Source: Lewinellaceae bacterium
Lineage (GTDB): Bacteria > Bacteroidota > Bacteroidia > Chitinophagales > Saprospiraceae
Assembly: GCA_020636275.1 (NCBI GenBank)
Contig: JACJYD010000006.1
Coordinates: 62,001 to 126,000 of the forward strand
DNA length: 64,000 nt
Direction of reading: 5' to 3'
Position numbers and translations under genes: made by a program. Positions 48,939-57,496 of the stretch are shown in pieces. Each line of letters opens with the position of its first letter. The stretch's first letter is position 1. The notes under the pieces are model-generated. The model did not search any database, was not told the origin of the DNA, and saw nothing but the letters and a program-made list of their open reading frames with translations.

Positions 48939-49736
48939 ATGGCGGATTTGTTACGCGCACTTGTTCTGGGGATCATCCAGGGGTTGACAGAATTTTTACC
49001 GGTGTCGAGCAGCGGCCACCTCGAACTGGCCAAACACTTGCTCCACGACACAAGTATGGCGGAAGAGAGCCTGCTGATGACCGTCACCCTGCATTTTGCC
49101 ACGGCATTGAGCACCCTGGTCGTTTTCCGCAAGGAGATCGCTACGGTGTTTAAAGGGCTCTTTGCTTTTAAATGGAACCGGGAGACCCGGTTTTCCTACC
49201 ATATTTTGCTTTCCATGATCCCGGCAGCAGTCGTGGGTCTGCTTTTTGAGGACGAGATCGACGCCCTGTTCAACCAAAATATTCTCCTCGTCAGTTTTAT
49301 GCTGATCGTCACCGGGTTGCTGCTCTTCCTGGCCGACCGCGCCAAACACACGGACAAGAGCGTCGGCCCTCTGAGCGCCCTGATCATCGGCATTGCCCAG
49401 GCCATCGCCATCCTGCCCGGCATTTCGCGCTCGGGCGCTACCATTTCCACATCCGTTTTGCTCAAAATCGACCGGCGGCAGGCAGCCAGCTTTTCCTTCC
49501 TGATGGTCGTTCCACTCATTTTCGGGAAAATGGCCAAAGACATCCTGGACGGGGCCTTGTTCACCTACGATAAGAACCTGCCCGCCCTGGCCGTTGGGTT
49601 CGTGGCGGCTTTCATCTCCGGCCTCTTTGCCTGCCGTTGGATGATCCTCCTGGTCCAGCGGGCCAAGCTGACCTGGTTTTCCATCTATTGTTTTGCGGTG
49701 GCCTTTGTGGCTATCATTTTGTATATTTGGTTTTGA
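48939..49736 (+). CDS. uppP: Undecaprenyl-diphosphatase
   Basis: A 265-residue BacA/UppP integral membrane phosphatase that recycles undecaprenyl pyrophosphate for peptidoglycan and other envelope polymers. The two catalytic segments are intact: GIIQGLTEFLPVSSSGHLEL (residues about 9-28) and ILPGISRSGATISTSVLL. I start at 48939 (MADLLRALV); a frame 12 codons longer is possible. About eight membrane helices are present. It sits 63 bases after the DUF3098 gene and 18 before truB. Confidence 0.95.
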   Translation: MADLLRALVLGIIQGLTEFLPVSSSGHLELAKHLLHDTSMAEESLLMTVTLHFATALSTLVVFRKEIATVFKGLFAFKWNRETRFSYHILLSMIPAAVVGLLFEDEIDALFNQNILLVSFMLIVTGLLLFLADRAKHTDKSVGPLSALIIGIAQAIAILPGISRSGATISTSVLLKIDRRQAASFSFLMVVPLIFGKMAKDILDGALFTYDKNLPALAVGFVAAFISGLFACRWMILLVQRAKLTWFSIYCFAVAFVAIILYIWF

Positions 49737-49754
49737 CATTGTGCTGTAATCGAT

Positions 49755-50501
49755 ATGCCGTCACAAGATCCTCCTCCTCGATCGCGCCTGAATCCGGCTG
49801 AACTGGAAAAAGGCGCTATGTTGCTGGTAAACAAACCCCCAGGCTGGACCTCTTTCGATGTGGTCAATAAGATCAGATATAAGCTGAAAAGCATGCTGGG
49901 CGTCAAAAAGATCAAAGTGGGCCATGCCGGCACCCTGGATCCCATGGCCACCGGATTGCTTATCGTCTGCACCGGCAGTTCCACCAAAAAGATCGACCAA
50001 TACCAGGGAATGCCCAAGGAATACGTGGGCACCATTACCTTTGGCGCCTCCACACCCTCCTACGATGCCGAAACCGAACCGGATGGCACCTTTCCATACG
50101 ACCATATTACTCCGGAAATGCTGGAGGCGGTGAAAGCGCAGTTCCTTGGGGAGATCGACCAGGTTCCCCCGCTCTTTTCCGCCATCAAGGTCGACGGGCA
50201 GCCCCTGTACAAAAAGGCCCGCAAAGGGATCCAGATGGAAGTGAAACCCCGGCGGGTCCACATTCAAACGATTGAATGGACCCGGATCGCCTTGCCGGAA
50301 GTCGACTTCCTGGTCCGGTGCAGCAAGGGCACCTATATTCGCTCCCTCGCGCACGACCTCGGCCGGGCACTGGAAAGCGGCGCTTACCTCAGCCGCCTGG
50401 TGCGCACGCGCATCGGAACATATCCATTGGAAACAGCCTGGGAACTCGAAGATCTGGTCGATGAACTGGAGGACCTAATCCCGGATACAACGGCAGGATA
50501 A
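49755..50501 (+). CDS. truB: tRNA pseudouridine-55 synthase
   Basis: A 248-residue TruB. It makes pseudouridine 55 in the T-loop of tRNAs. LLVNKPPGWTSFDVVNKI and KVGHAGTLDPMATGLLIVC, which holds the catalytic aspartate, are clear, as is RCSKGTYIRSLAHDLG. The usual C-terminal PUA domain is not present, which is common in short bacterial forms. Its last 27 bases overlap the end of the convergent caspase gene. Confidence 0.96.
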   Translation: MPSQDPPPRSRLNPAELEKGAMLLVNKPPGWTSFDVVNKIRYKLKSMLGVKKIKVGHAGTLDPMATGLLIVCTGSSTKKIDQYQGMPKEYVGTITFGASTPSYDAETEPDGTFPYDHITPEMLEAVKAQFLGEIDQVPPLFSAIKVDGQPLYKKARKGIQMEVKPRRVHIQTIEWTRIALPEVDFLVRCSKGTYIRSLAHDLGRALESGAYLSRLVRTRIGTYPLETAWELEDLVDELEDLIPDTTAG

Positions 50502-52757
50502 CTTCGCTTTCCGGGGAAGGGGAACCCGGTGAACCGTCCTGGTTTTTCCATCAAAGACCACCGCGAAAGCGGCACGGTCGGATTCCGGTGTGCCGGTCCA
50601 GAAAAATCCTTCTTCATTCATACTCCGGAAGTTACCCTGGGGTTCCTGTATTCCCCCCAGCCTGGCTTCAAAGAAGGACTTCCCGCCGAAACTCAGGGCT
50701 TTGAAGGCCTGAGGCTCTTCGTACCCGCCAAAGCCTTCGATCAGGCCGTTCCATTCTTCGACTCCCGGTAAGTGCCAACCTTTGGGACAAGCCTGTCTGG
50801 CGGCGTCCCAGGTATATAAAGCTCCGAAATTTTCGCAAAATAACGGACGATCGCTGTAGCAGACGGTTCCATCCGTGAGGTAATACAGGTTCTTCTGCAA
50901 CCAAAACCGACCCAATACCTCCACGGCCGGATATTGTTTTCCATCCCGCTGGTCGAGGAATGAATCCAGGGGACCGGTTTCCTCGACGGGCCCTGTTTCG
51001 CCCGATTTACGACCGTCGGTCAGGGGCTCCGGGGGGTGGACGGATTCCGGAGGTTTGCGCTCCGTCTCCAATTTTTGCCTTTCTTCCAGGAGCAGTTCCA
51101 CATTTTTCATTTCCCGGACAAGCGGTTCGGGCAGTTCGCCCTTCTCCTCCGCATTCCGGCGCGCCGTGTTCAGCAGTTCTTCGGCCCTGGGCATATCGGG
51201 TTCTTCTCTTTCGAGCAATTCGCGGGCTTCGGCGAGGGGCTGGCGCACCTCCTCCAGTTTTGCCTCCCCTCCATCGGCGGGAGTTGTGAAAAAACTGGGT
51301 TGGGTCGCCCATTGAATCACGAAAACCACCCCCAACACCAACACGAACAAGGCGGCGGCGTTCCGCATCCAACGCAGGTTGTTCCTGCGCTTTGCCGGGG
51401 AAGCCGGTTCGGGCACGGGCGCCTGGGGCCGGACGACCTGTTCCGGGAAGGGAGCAGGGGGTACGATCGCAGGGACCTCCGCTTCCTGCTGTCCCATGCT
51501 GAAGGCGTATTCCGACTCCCGCCAGCCAGTTTGCGGCAGATCTGCGATTTCTGTGCGCACTTCGATCTGCTCTTCCAGCACGATCTCTTTCCGGCGCTCC
51601 CTCCCTTCCATGGTTTCGATGACGGTGACTTTCAGGACCAGGGGGTGGATCCCCTGTTGCAAGGCTTTGACGTAGAAAACCCATTGCGTAAAATCGTCGG
51701 GGTCGATAAACTGCTCGGCCGATGAAATGGTTCGAACGGCAAAGGCGCGCTGCTCCTCGAGAAGGGGATCGATCAGTTCGACCTCCATAAGATTGGAAAT
51801 GCGGATCTCTCGAACGGTGTGTTCCTTTTCCAGATCGAAATCGCGAAATAGGACGGCTTTATCGAAGGCGATGCGCACCTCGCAGCGGCTTTCCTGGCCC
51901 AACTCCATGGTTTGGGGAATGCTGTAGAGCAGTCCGCCCTTTGTAGAAGCCTGTGCCGGGGTAGGTGAAGTATCGGGTACGGGTTGCTGTTGGCGGAGGT
52001 GAAAAAAGAACTGCCCCCCCTCGTGTCCGTTCACCCGAAGGGGTTCGCCCCGGGGTATTTGCTGGGACCTGCCCGCTACGGATTCGACGACGCGTTGGCA
52101 CAGTTCGCCCACGCCGAGGTTTCCCTGATTGAGATTCAGTTGTTTGAGCAAGCTTTCGGCGAAAGGGCTGTGGGTGCCGGAAGGCCCGTCGGGCACGACC
52201 TCGTTCCGTCCGGACGTGAGCCCCCAGCGGGAAGGAAGGCTTTCCAGCCGGTCGCCCCCCGCGCCGCTGCGGAACTGCATGAACAAGGTTCCGGAAAAAC
52301 AGGAATCGACGATCAGAAAGGTATGTCTCGATTGGATGGCATTGAGAACCGTGTGGATCTTGCTGTTGGGAATAAAATCTTCCAGCGCGTCCGGTTCGGC
52401 ATCGACGGGGATCCAGTAGCCTTCTTTCAGGACCTCGTCGTACTCGCCATGCCCGGAGAAATAGATGACCAGATTGTCGTCGGGGGTGATCAGGCGGGCC
52501 AGGTCGCGAAGTTTGAAAAGCAGTTGCCGCTCCGTAGCATCCTCGTTGAAAAGCACCTCGGTATTTTCCACCTCGAACTGGTAACGGTCCTGAAGCAGGG
52601 TTGCGAAGGTCCTGGCATCCCGCACGGCATTTTGAAGGTGGGGGAAATGCTGATAGTTGTCAATTCCGATAACCAACAGGTAGTTGGTTCCCCTTGCCGT
52701 TCCACCGGATCCTTCTCCCGGCACATAAGCTCCGATACCGCGCTTTGGTGTACTCAT
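50475..52757 (-). CDS. Membrane-anchored caspase-family (C14) protease with FISUMP C-terminal domain
   Basis: A 760-residue protein with an unusual chain of domains. Residues 20-250 are a peptidase C14 domain with His103 in YFSGHGEYDE and Cys153 in IVDSCFSG. Residues 275-405 form a beta-rich domain (SIPQTMELGQESRCEVRI) of a kind often next to caspase- or CHAT-like effectors. A proline-rich linker leads to a membrane helix at about 467-485 (AALFVLVLGVVFVIQWA), then a Glu-rich coiled coil (490-580). Residues about 605-760 are a FISUMP domain (GRFWLQKNLYYLTDGTVC, ACPKGWHLPGVEEWNGLIEG). The caspase part has no signal and should be cytosolic; the FISUMP part should be outside the inner membrane. 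Sensing outside and proteolysis inside is inference. Confidence 0.88.
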   Translation of the reverse strand: MSTPKRGIGAYVPGEGSGGTARGTNYLLVIGIDNYQHFPHLQNAVRDARTFATLLQDRYQFEVENTEVLFNEDATERQLLFKLRDLARLITPDDNLVIYFSGHGEYDEVLKEGYWIPVDAEPDALEDFIPNSKIHTVLNAIQSRHTFLIVDSCFSGTLFMQFRSGAGGDRLESLPSRWGLTSGRNEVVPDGPSGTHSPFAESLLKQLNLNQGNLGVGELCQRVVESVAGRSQQIPRGEPLRVNGHEGGQFFFHLRQQQPVPDTSPTPAQASTKGGLLYSIPQTMELGQESRCEVRIAFDKAVLFRDFDLEKEHTVREIRISNLMEVELIDPLLEEQRAFAVRTISSAEQFIDPDDFTQWVFYVKALQQGIHPLVLKVTVIETMEGRERRKEIVLEEQIEVRTEIADLPQTGWRESEYAFSMGQQEAEVPAIVPPAPFPEQVVRPQAPVPEPASPAKRRNNLRWMRNAAALFVLVLGVVFVIQWATQPSFFTTPADGGEAKLEEVRQPLAEARELLEREEPDMPRAEELLNTARRNAEEKGELPEPLVREMKNVELLLEERQKLETERKPPESVHPPEPLTDGRKSGETGPVEETGPLDSFLDQRDGKQYPAVEVLGRFWLQKNLYYLTDGTVCYSDRPLFCENFGALYTWDAARQACPKGWHLPGVEEWNGLIEGFGGYEEPQAFKALSFGGKSFFEARLGGIQEPQGNFRSMNEEGFFWTGTPESDRAAFAVVFDGKTRTVHRVPLPRKAKLSCRCIRD

Positions 52758-52865
52758 GAATGGTTGTGATTCAGGATAAAAATACGGATAAATGCTGTTA
52801 TCTCCTAGCTGCCGGGGCCCATAAGACCAGGCATAGATCGAGGGTCTTCAATTTCCTGTTTTATC

Positions 52866-52873
52866 CAAAGATA
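52866..52873 (-). promoter_or_regulatory. Bacteroidota -7 element for the caspase gene
   Basis: Minus-strand TATCTTTG is an exact TAnnTTTG match, 109 bases upstream of the caspase ATG. The long leader (52758-52860) contains no obvious structure. Confidence 0.55.
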
Positions 52874-52892
52874 GAAAAAGGGTTTCTTTGTG

Positions 52893-52900
52893 TACTTTTG
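52893..52900 (+). promoter_or_regulatory. Bacteroidota -7 element for gpsA
   Basis: TACTTTTG matches TAnnTTTG and lies 72 bases before the gpsA ATG. It is 20 bases from the divergent element, so the two promoters must share DNA and may exclude each other. Confidence 0.55.
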
Positions 52901-52971
52901 AGCGAGTTCCTATAAAGGCTTAGGAAGAGGTCTGCGCTTCGCACCGGCCTCCTCCGGAAGAAAACCACATT

Positions 52972-54021
52972 ATGCACGGCGGAGCAGAAGAACTACCAAT
53001 TGTGGGTGTGATCGGAGCGGGCAGCTTTGGAACCGCTATTTCCAACTTGTTGGCACTCAATGCCCATGTATTGCTGTATAGCCGGAATCCCGAGATGGTC
53101 GAGCAGATCAACCGGACGCACCGGCACATGGATATGGACCTGTCTGTCCGTATCCGGGCAACGGGCAACCTGCAGGAGGTCGCAGAAACCTGCACCCTGA
53201 TCTTCCCCATCGTCCCCTCGGCCAATTTCAGGGACATGATGCGGGAGCTGTCGCCCTTCCTCCGTCCGTACCACCTGTTGATCCACGGTACCAAGGGATT
53301 CGACGTGCGGCGGAAGGAATATCACCCGGCCGACGGTCCCATCACCAGCGAAGAGGTTTGCACGATGAGCGAGATCATCCGGCAGGAAAGCGTGGTCGTG
53401 CGTATCGGATGCCTCTCCGGTCCGAACCTGGCCCGGGAGATCATGGCCGGACAACCGACCGCCACGGTAATTGCCAGCCGCTTCGACGAAGTGATCGAAA
53501 AGGGGAAAAAAGTGCTTTCCAGCCGTTTTTTTCAGGTGCTTCACACCTATGAATTGACCGGCGCCGAGTTGGCAGGCGCCCTGAAGAACGTCGTCGCCGT
53601 CGGCTCGGGTATCCTCAGCGGCCTGGGCATGGGAAAAAACATCCAGGCCATCCTCATCACCCAGGGCCTGATGGAAATGATCCGCTTCGGAAATGTAATG
53701 GGGGCTTCTCCAAACGCATTTCTCGGCACCGCCGGTATCGGCGACCTCATCGCCACCGCTACCAGCAAGCAGAGTCGAAATTTCTCCTACGGAATGCGCC
53801 TCGGACGCGGCGAAACGGTAGAGGGGATCAACGATTCCCTGACGGAAGTGGCCGAAGGCGTGCGCACGATCCTCATCGCCAAACAACTGGCCGATCACTA
53901 CAAACTCGACGTGCCGATCACACAGACCCTATACCGGATCATTTACGAAGGGGCGGATATCTTCCAGGCCATCGAATCGCTGATCCGGTTCCCGGGAGAA
54001 GCGGATGTCGATTTTGTTTAA
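52972..54021 (+). CDS. gpsA: Glycerol-3-phosphate dehydrogenase [NAD(P)+]
   Basis: A 349-residue cytosolic enzyme that reduces dihydroxyacetone phosphate to sn-glycerol 3-phosphate for phospholipid synthesis. The Rossmann motif VGVIGAGSFGTAISN is at residues about 9-23. LSGPNLAREIMAGQPTATVI, the catalytic-lysine segment AGALKNVVAVGSGI, and GIGDLIATATSKQSRNFSYG are present. The 3' end overlaps the convergent glycosyltransferase gene by four bases. Confidence 0.96.
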   Translation: MHGGAEELPIVGVIGAGSFGTAISNLLALNAHVLLYSRNPEMVEQINRTHRHMDMDLSVRIRATGNLQEVAETCTLIFPIVPSANFRDMMRELSPFLRPYHLLIHGTKGFDVRRKEYHPADGPITSEEVCTMSEIIRQESVVVRIGCLSGPNLAREIMAGQPTATVIASRFDEVIEKGKKVLSSRFFQVLHTYELTGAELAGALKNVVAVGSGILSGLGMGKNIQAILITQGLMEMIRFGNVMGASPNAFLGTAGIGDLIATATSKQSRNFSYGMRLGRGETVEGINDSLTEVAEGVRTILIAKQLADHYKLDVPITQTLYRIIYEGADIFQAIESLIRFPGEADVDFV

Positions 54022-54785
54022 TAATGCGGTTTCCCTATTCGCCGGAGGCGGTGCCATACCGCCCGAATGAGGATCAGGAAATGGGCAAACAGATTTTCCA
54101 GAAAACCATAGTGCTTGCGCAACACCTTGTACCGGTCGGTCAGGGAGCGGCGGTGGCGCTTTTTTGAAAGCCCTCCCTGCAGGTATTCCGCCAGGATCAG
54201 ATGTGTATGAACGGTTTCCCTGCTTTGGCGCAGGGCGCAGATCACCCAGTCTACGTCCGCGGTCAGGTTGTTTTCGATAAAATCCGGGGCGATCGAACGC
54301 CGCACCAGAATGGCCTGGTGGCAGACGACCATGCCCAGGCGAAGGCTTTTCCAGGTGAGGCGGGAAGGGAGTTTCTGGGCCGTCAGTTCGGAGCGGGTAC
54401 CCAGGTGGCGGCGCTGGCCATCGACGAGCATGATCTCCCCGTAGAGAATGTCGGTCTGTGGGGTGCCGAATGCCAGGACCCGCTCGACGGTTTCGGAGGA
54501 AAACAGCTCGTCGCCCGCATTGAGGAACCATACGAAATCGCCCGTCGCTTTATGAAGGCCTTTGTTCATGGCGTCGTACAAACCCCGGTCGGGCTCGCTG
54601 ACCCAATGGGCGATCCGGGAGGAATGGGTCCGGATCAGTTCCGCCGTTCCATCGGTCGAGCCCCCATCGATCACGATGTACTCTATATTCGGATAGGTTT
54701 GGGCAAAAACGCTCCGCATGGTGCCCTCCAAAAGGTCCCGGGCATTAAAAACGACCGTGACGATACTAACACTCGGTTTTTCCAT
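54018..54785 (-). CDS. Glycosyltransferase family 2
   Basis: A 255-residue cytosolic or membrane-associated GT-A enzyme. VSIVTVVFNARDLLEGTMRS opens the nucleotide-binding half. EYIVIDGGSTDGTAELIR and DRGLYDAMNKGLHKATGDFV give the conserved acidic residues, and WFLNAGDE is the DXD-like site. The start is MEKPSVSIV at 54785; the longer frame passes through two hairpins. It is likely to add a sugar to a surface glycan. It faces away from the YfhO and flippase genes, which belong to the same theme. Confidence 0.9.
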   Translation of the reverse strand: MEKPSVSIVTVVFNARDLLEGTMRSVFAQTYPNIEYIVIDGGSTDGTAELIRTHSSRIAHWVSEPDRGLYDAMNKGLHKATGDFVWFLNAGDELFSSETVERVLAFGTPQTDILYGEIMLVDGQRRHLGTRSELTAQKLPSRLTWKSLRLGMVVCHQAILVRRSIAPDFIENNLTADVDWVICALRQSRETVHTHLILAEYLQGGLSKKRHRRSLTDRYKVLRKHYGFLENLFAHFLILIRAVWHRLRRIGKPHY

Positions 54786-54829
54786 CGTTCGAAAGTAGCC
54801 AAAAATCCTTACTTTAGCCCGCGTAATTT

Positions 54830-54920
54830 TTTGATAAAGAGGCAAGGTTGTCTCTTTATCAGACTGGTCAAAGATTTTAAAATGACTTTTCGGCGTCCGC
54901 AACGCCGAAAAAGTCATTTT
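54830..54920. repeat. Two hairpins upstream of the glycosyltransferase and YfhO genes
   Basis: GATAAAGAGGCAA faces TTGTCTCTTTATC (54830-54860). AAAATGACTTTTCGGCGT faces ACGCCGAAAAAGTCATTTT around CCGCA (54879-54920). They fill the divergent gap; no clear TAnnTTTG element was found there. Confidence 0.7.
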
Positions 54921-54940
54921 ACTGCATAAAAAATGAAGCC

Positions 54941-57448
54941 ATGCTGCGCAAAATCGCCCCACACCTCGTCGCCTACCTCATCCTGATGGCTGTGACTTTC
55001 GTCTTCTTCGCCCCGTATGTGTTCGAAGGCAAAGTGCTCCAGCAATCCGATAACCTCCAATCCCGCGGTATGCAGACCGAATTGCGGGAGTACAAGGAAA
55101 AGACCGGACACTATCCGCTCTGGACCAATTCCATGTTCTCCGGGATGCCCGCCTACCAGATCTTTTATGTGCCGAAATCGGCCTTGCTGGTTCCCTTCCG
55201 GGCTGCATTGCTGGGCAACAGCGTGGCTCCGCCGCATACCGGCATCCTGCTGATGATGGCCGGCATGTATTTTCTGCTGGTAGTCCTGCGCATCGACTGG
55301 CGGATCGCCGTGGTCGGCGCTATCGGGTTCGGGCTTTCGGCCAACTTTATGGATCTGGCGCTCACCGGGCACTCCACCAAGATCGTGGCCCTGGCCTGGA
55401 TGGGGCCCGTTTTTGCCGGCCCTATACTCGCCTTTCGAGGAAAGCGATTACTCGGCGCCGGGGTCTTGGCCGTGGCCCTGGGCCTGCAACTCCTGGCCAA
55501 CCACATCCAGATCACCTACTACACCTTGCTGATGCTGGGCCTGATGGGTATCGTCTATCTCATCCAGGCCATCCGGGATAAGCAGGTTCCCGACTTTCTC
55601 AAAACCGCAGGTATCCTGGTACTCGCCGGCGGACTGGCCTTTGCATCGAGCATCGGACGCCTCTGGACGACCTGGGAGTATTCGCAGGAAACCATCCGCG
55701 GTAAATCGGAGCTCACCCAGAAGGAAGGCTCCAGCGGTTCCATGGAAGGCGAAGGCGGAGGCCTGTCGAAAGATTACGCCTTCGGGTGGAGCTACGGCAT
55801 CCCCGAAACCTTTACCCTGTTGATCCCCAATTATATGGGCGGCAGCAGCAACGAAAATTTCGTCGCCGACCGCAACAGCGCCACGCTGAAAGCTTTGCAA
55901 CGATTGGGCAACCAGGAGCAGGCCGAATCCCTGGTTCCCTCAGCTGCCCACTATTGGGGCACCCAACCGTTCACCGGCGGACCGGTCTACTTCGGTGCGG
56001 TGCTCTGGCTCCTGTTCTTCCTGGGGATCTTCCTGGCAAAATCGCCGCTCAAACCCTGGATCATCACCGGGGTCACTCTCACGATAATCATGGCCTGGGG
56101 GCGCAACTTCCCGGCCTTCAACTACTGGATCTTCGACCATTTGCCGATGTACAACAAATTCCGGGCGGTGACGATGGTGTTTGGGATCACCTGCTCTTTG
56201 GTCATCATCATGGGGATGTTGGGCCTGCAGGCCTTTTTCGACAAATCCATCGCCGAGGCCACCAAAAAACGGGCGCTCCTCCTGGCCGGAGGCACGACCG
56301 CAGGCATCCTGGTGCTGGCCTGGTTGCTGAGCCTGGGCTTCGACTATGGCGCCTCCGACCCCAACCTGCCCGCTTCGGTGGCCGAAGCCCTGCGATCCGA
56401 CCGTGCCGCTTTGCTGTCGGCCGACCTGTGGCGTTCCTTTATCCTGGTCGCCCTCGCATTCGGAGTGCTTTTTGCACGAACCATCACCAGGATCGCCCCG
56501 CAAATGCTGGTGGTCGGTATCGGTATTCTGGTGCTTTTCGACATGTGGACCATCGGACGCCGGTTTATCAGCGATAAGGATTTCGTGGAAAAGACCAAGA
56601 TCACCCAGTTCACACAGCCCCAACCGGTCGATGAGCAGATCATGCAGGACCCCGACCCCTACTTCCGGGTGGCCGATCTGCGGCAGAACCCCTTCAGCAA
56701 CGCCCTGACCTCCTACCACCACAAGAGCATCGGCGGCTACCACGCCGCCAAACTCATGCGATACCAGGAGCTGATCGAGCGCTACCTGAGCGATCCGGGG
56801 CGGTACGGCAACATCTACAGCATGCTCAATACCAAATACTTCATTCTCCGAAACGGGCAGGCTTCCCTCAATCCCGACGCCCTCGGAAATGCCTGGTTTG
56901 TAAAATCGTATGAGATAGTGCCCAACGGCGATGCGGAAATGGCTGCGCTGGCCACCCTGAAACCCGGGGAAAAAGCCGTGATCCAGGAATCCTTCAAACC
57001 AAAATTGGAAGGGTTTAACCTCCAGTACGATTCGACGGCCACCATCCAGCTCACCTCCTACAACCCCGACACCATGGTATACCGCTACTCGGCCCAGAGC
57101 GAACAACTGGCCGTATTCTCCGAGGTGTATTATCCGCCGTCAAAAGGTTGGCAGCTCTATGTAGACGGAGAACCCCTCTCTATACTAAAAGCCGACTTCC
57201 TGCTGCGGGCGGCGCGGGTCCCTGCGGGACAAAACCGCGAACTGAAGATGATCTTTGCGCCAAAATCCTACTATATCGGCGAAACGATCACCCTGATCGC
57301 TTCGCTGGTTGCCCTGGCACTTGGACTTTTCGGCGCCTATTCCTTTTTCAGAAAATACGGGATACCCGAACCGGCCCATCTGCCGGAAGAAGAAAATCCA
57401 CAGCCAACGGCCAGAAAGACGACTACGCGAGTCAAAAAGAAAAAGTAA
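54941..57448 (+). CDS. YfhO-family integral membrane protein
   Basis: An 835-residue polytopic protein of the YfhO family. The first 550 residues hold about twelve hydrophobic helices. A large outer loop follows, and then a beta-rich domain with the family signature VYYPPSKGWQLYVDGEPLSI. A final helix and a lysine-rich tail (TTRVKKKK) complete it. Gram-positive relatives help glycosylate lipoteichoic acid, so a lipid-linked sugar transferase role in surface-glycan synthesis is likely here but not proven. The flippase gene follows after 48 bases. Confidence 0.88.
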   Translation: MLRKIAPHLVAYLILMAVTFVFFAPYVFEGKVLQQSDNLQSRGMQTELREYKEKTGHYPLWTNSMFSGMPAYQIFYVPKSALLVPFRAALLGNSVAPPHTGILLMMAGMYFLLVVLRIDWRIAVVGAIGFGLSANFMDLALTGHSTKIVALAWMGPVFAGPILAFRGKRLLGAGVLAVALGLQLLANHIQITYYTLLMLGLMGIVYLIQAIRDKQVPDFLKTAGILVLAGGLAFASSIGRLWTTWEYSQETIRGKSELTQKEGSSGSMEGEGGGLSKDYAFGWSYGIPETFTLLIPNYMGGSSNENFVADRNSATLKALQRLGNQEQAESLVPSAAHYWGTQPFTGGPVYFGAVLWLLFFLGIFLAKSPLKPWIITGVTLTIIMAWGRNFPAFNYWIFDHLPMYNKFRAVTMVFGITCSLVIIMGMLGLQAFFDKSIAEATKKRALLLAGGTTAGILVLAWLLSLGFDYGASDPNLPASVAEALRSDRAALLSADLWRSFILVALAFGVLFARTITRIAPQMLVVGIGILVLFDMWTIGRRFISDKDFVEKTKITQFTQPQPVDEQIMQDPDPYFRVADLRQNPFSNALTSYHHKSIGGYHAAKLMRYQELIERYLSDPGRYGNIYSMLNTKYFILRNGQASLNPDALGNAWFVKSYEIVPNGDAEMAALATLKPGEKAVIQESFKPKLEGFNLQYDSTATIQLTSYNPDTMVYRYSAQSEQLAVFSEVYYPPSKGWQLYVDGEPLSILKADFLLRAARVPAGQNRELKMIFAPKSYYIGETITLIASLVALALGLFGAYSFFRKYGIPEPAHLPEEENPQPTARKTTTRVKKKK

Positions 57449-57496
57449 AACCACGAGGGGTACGGGGCAATCCCGTACCCCTTTTGAATCCGTTCG

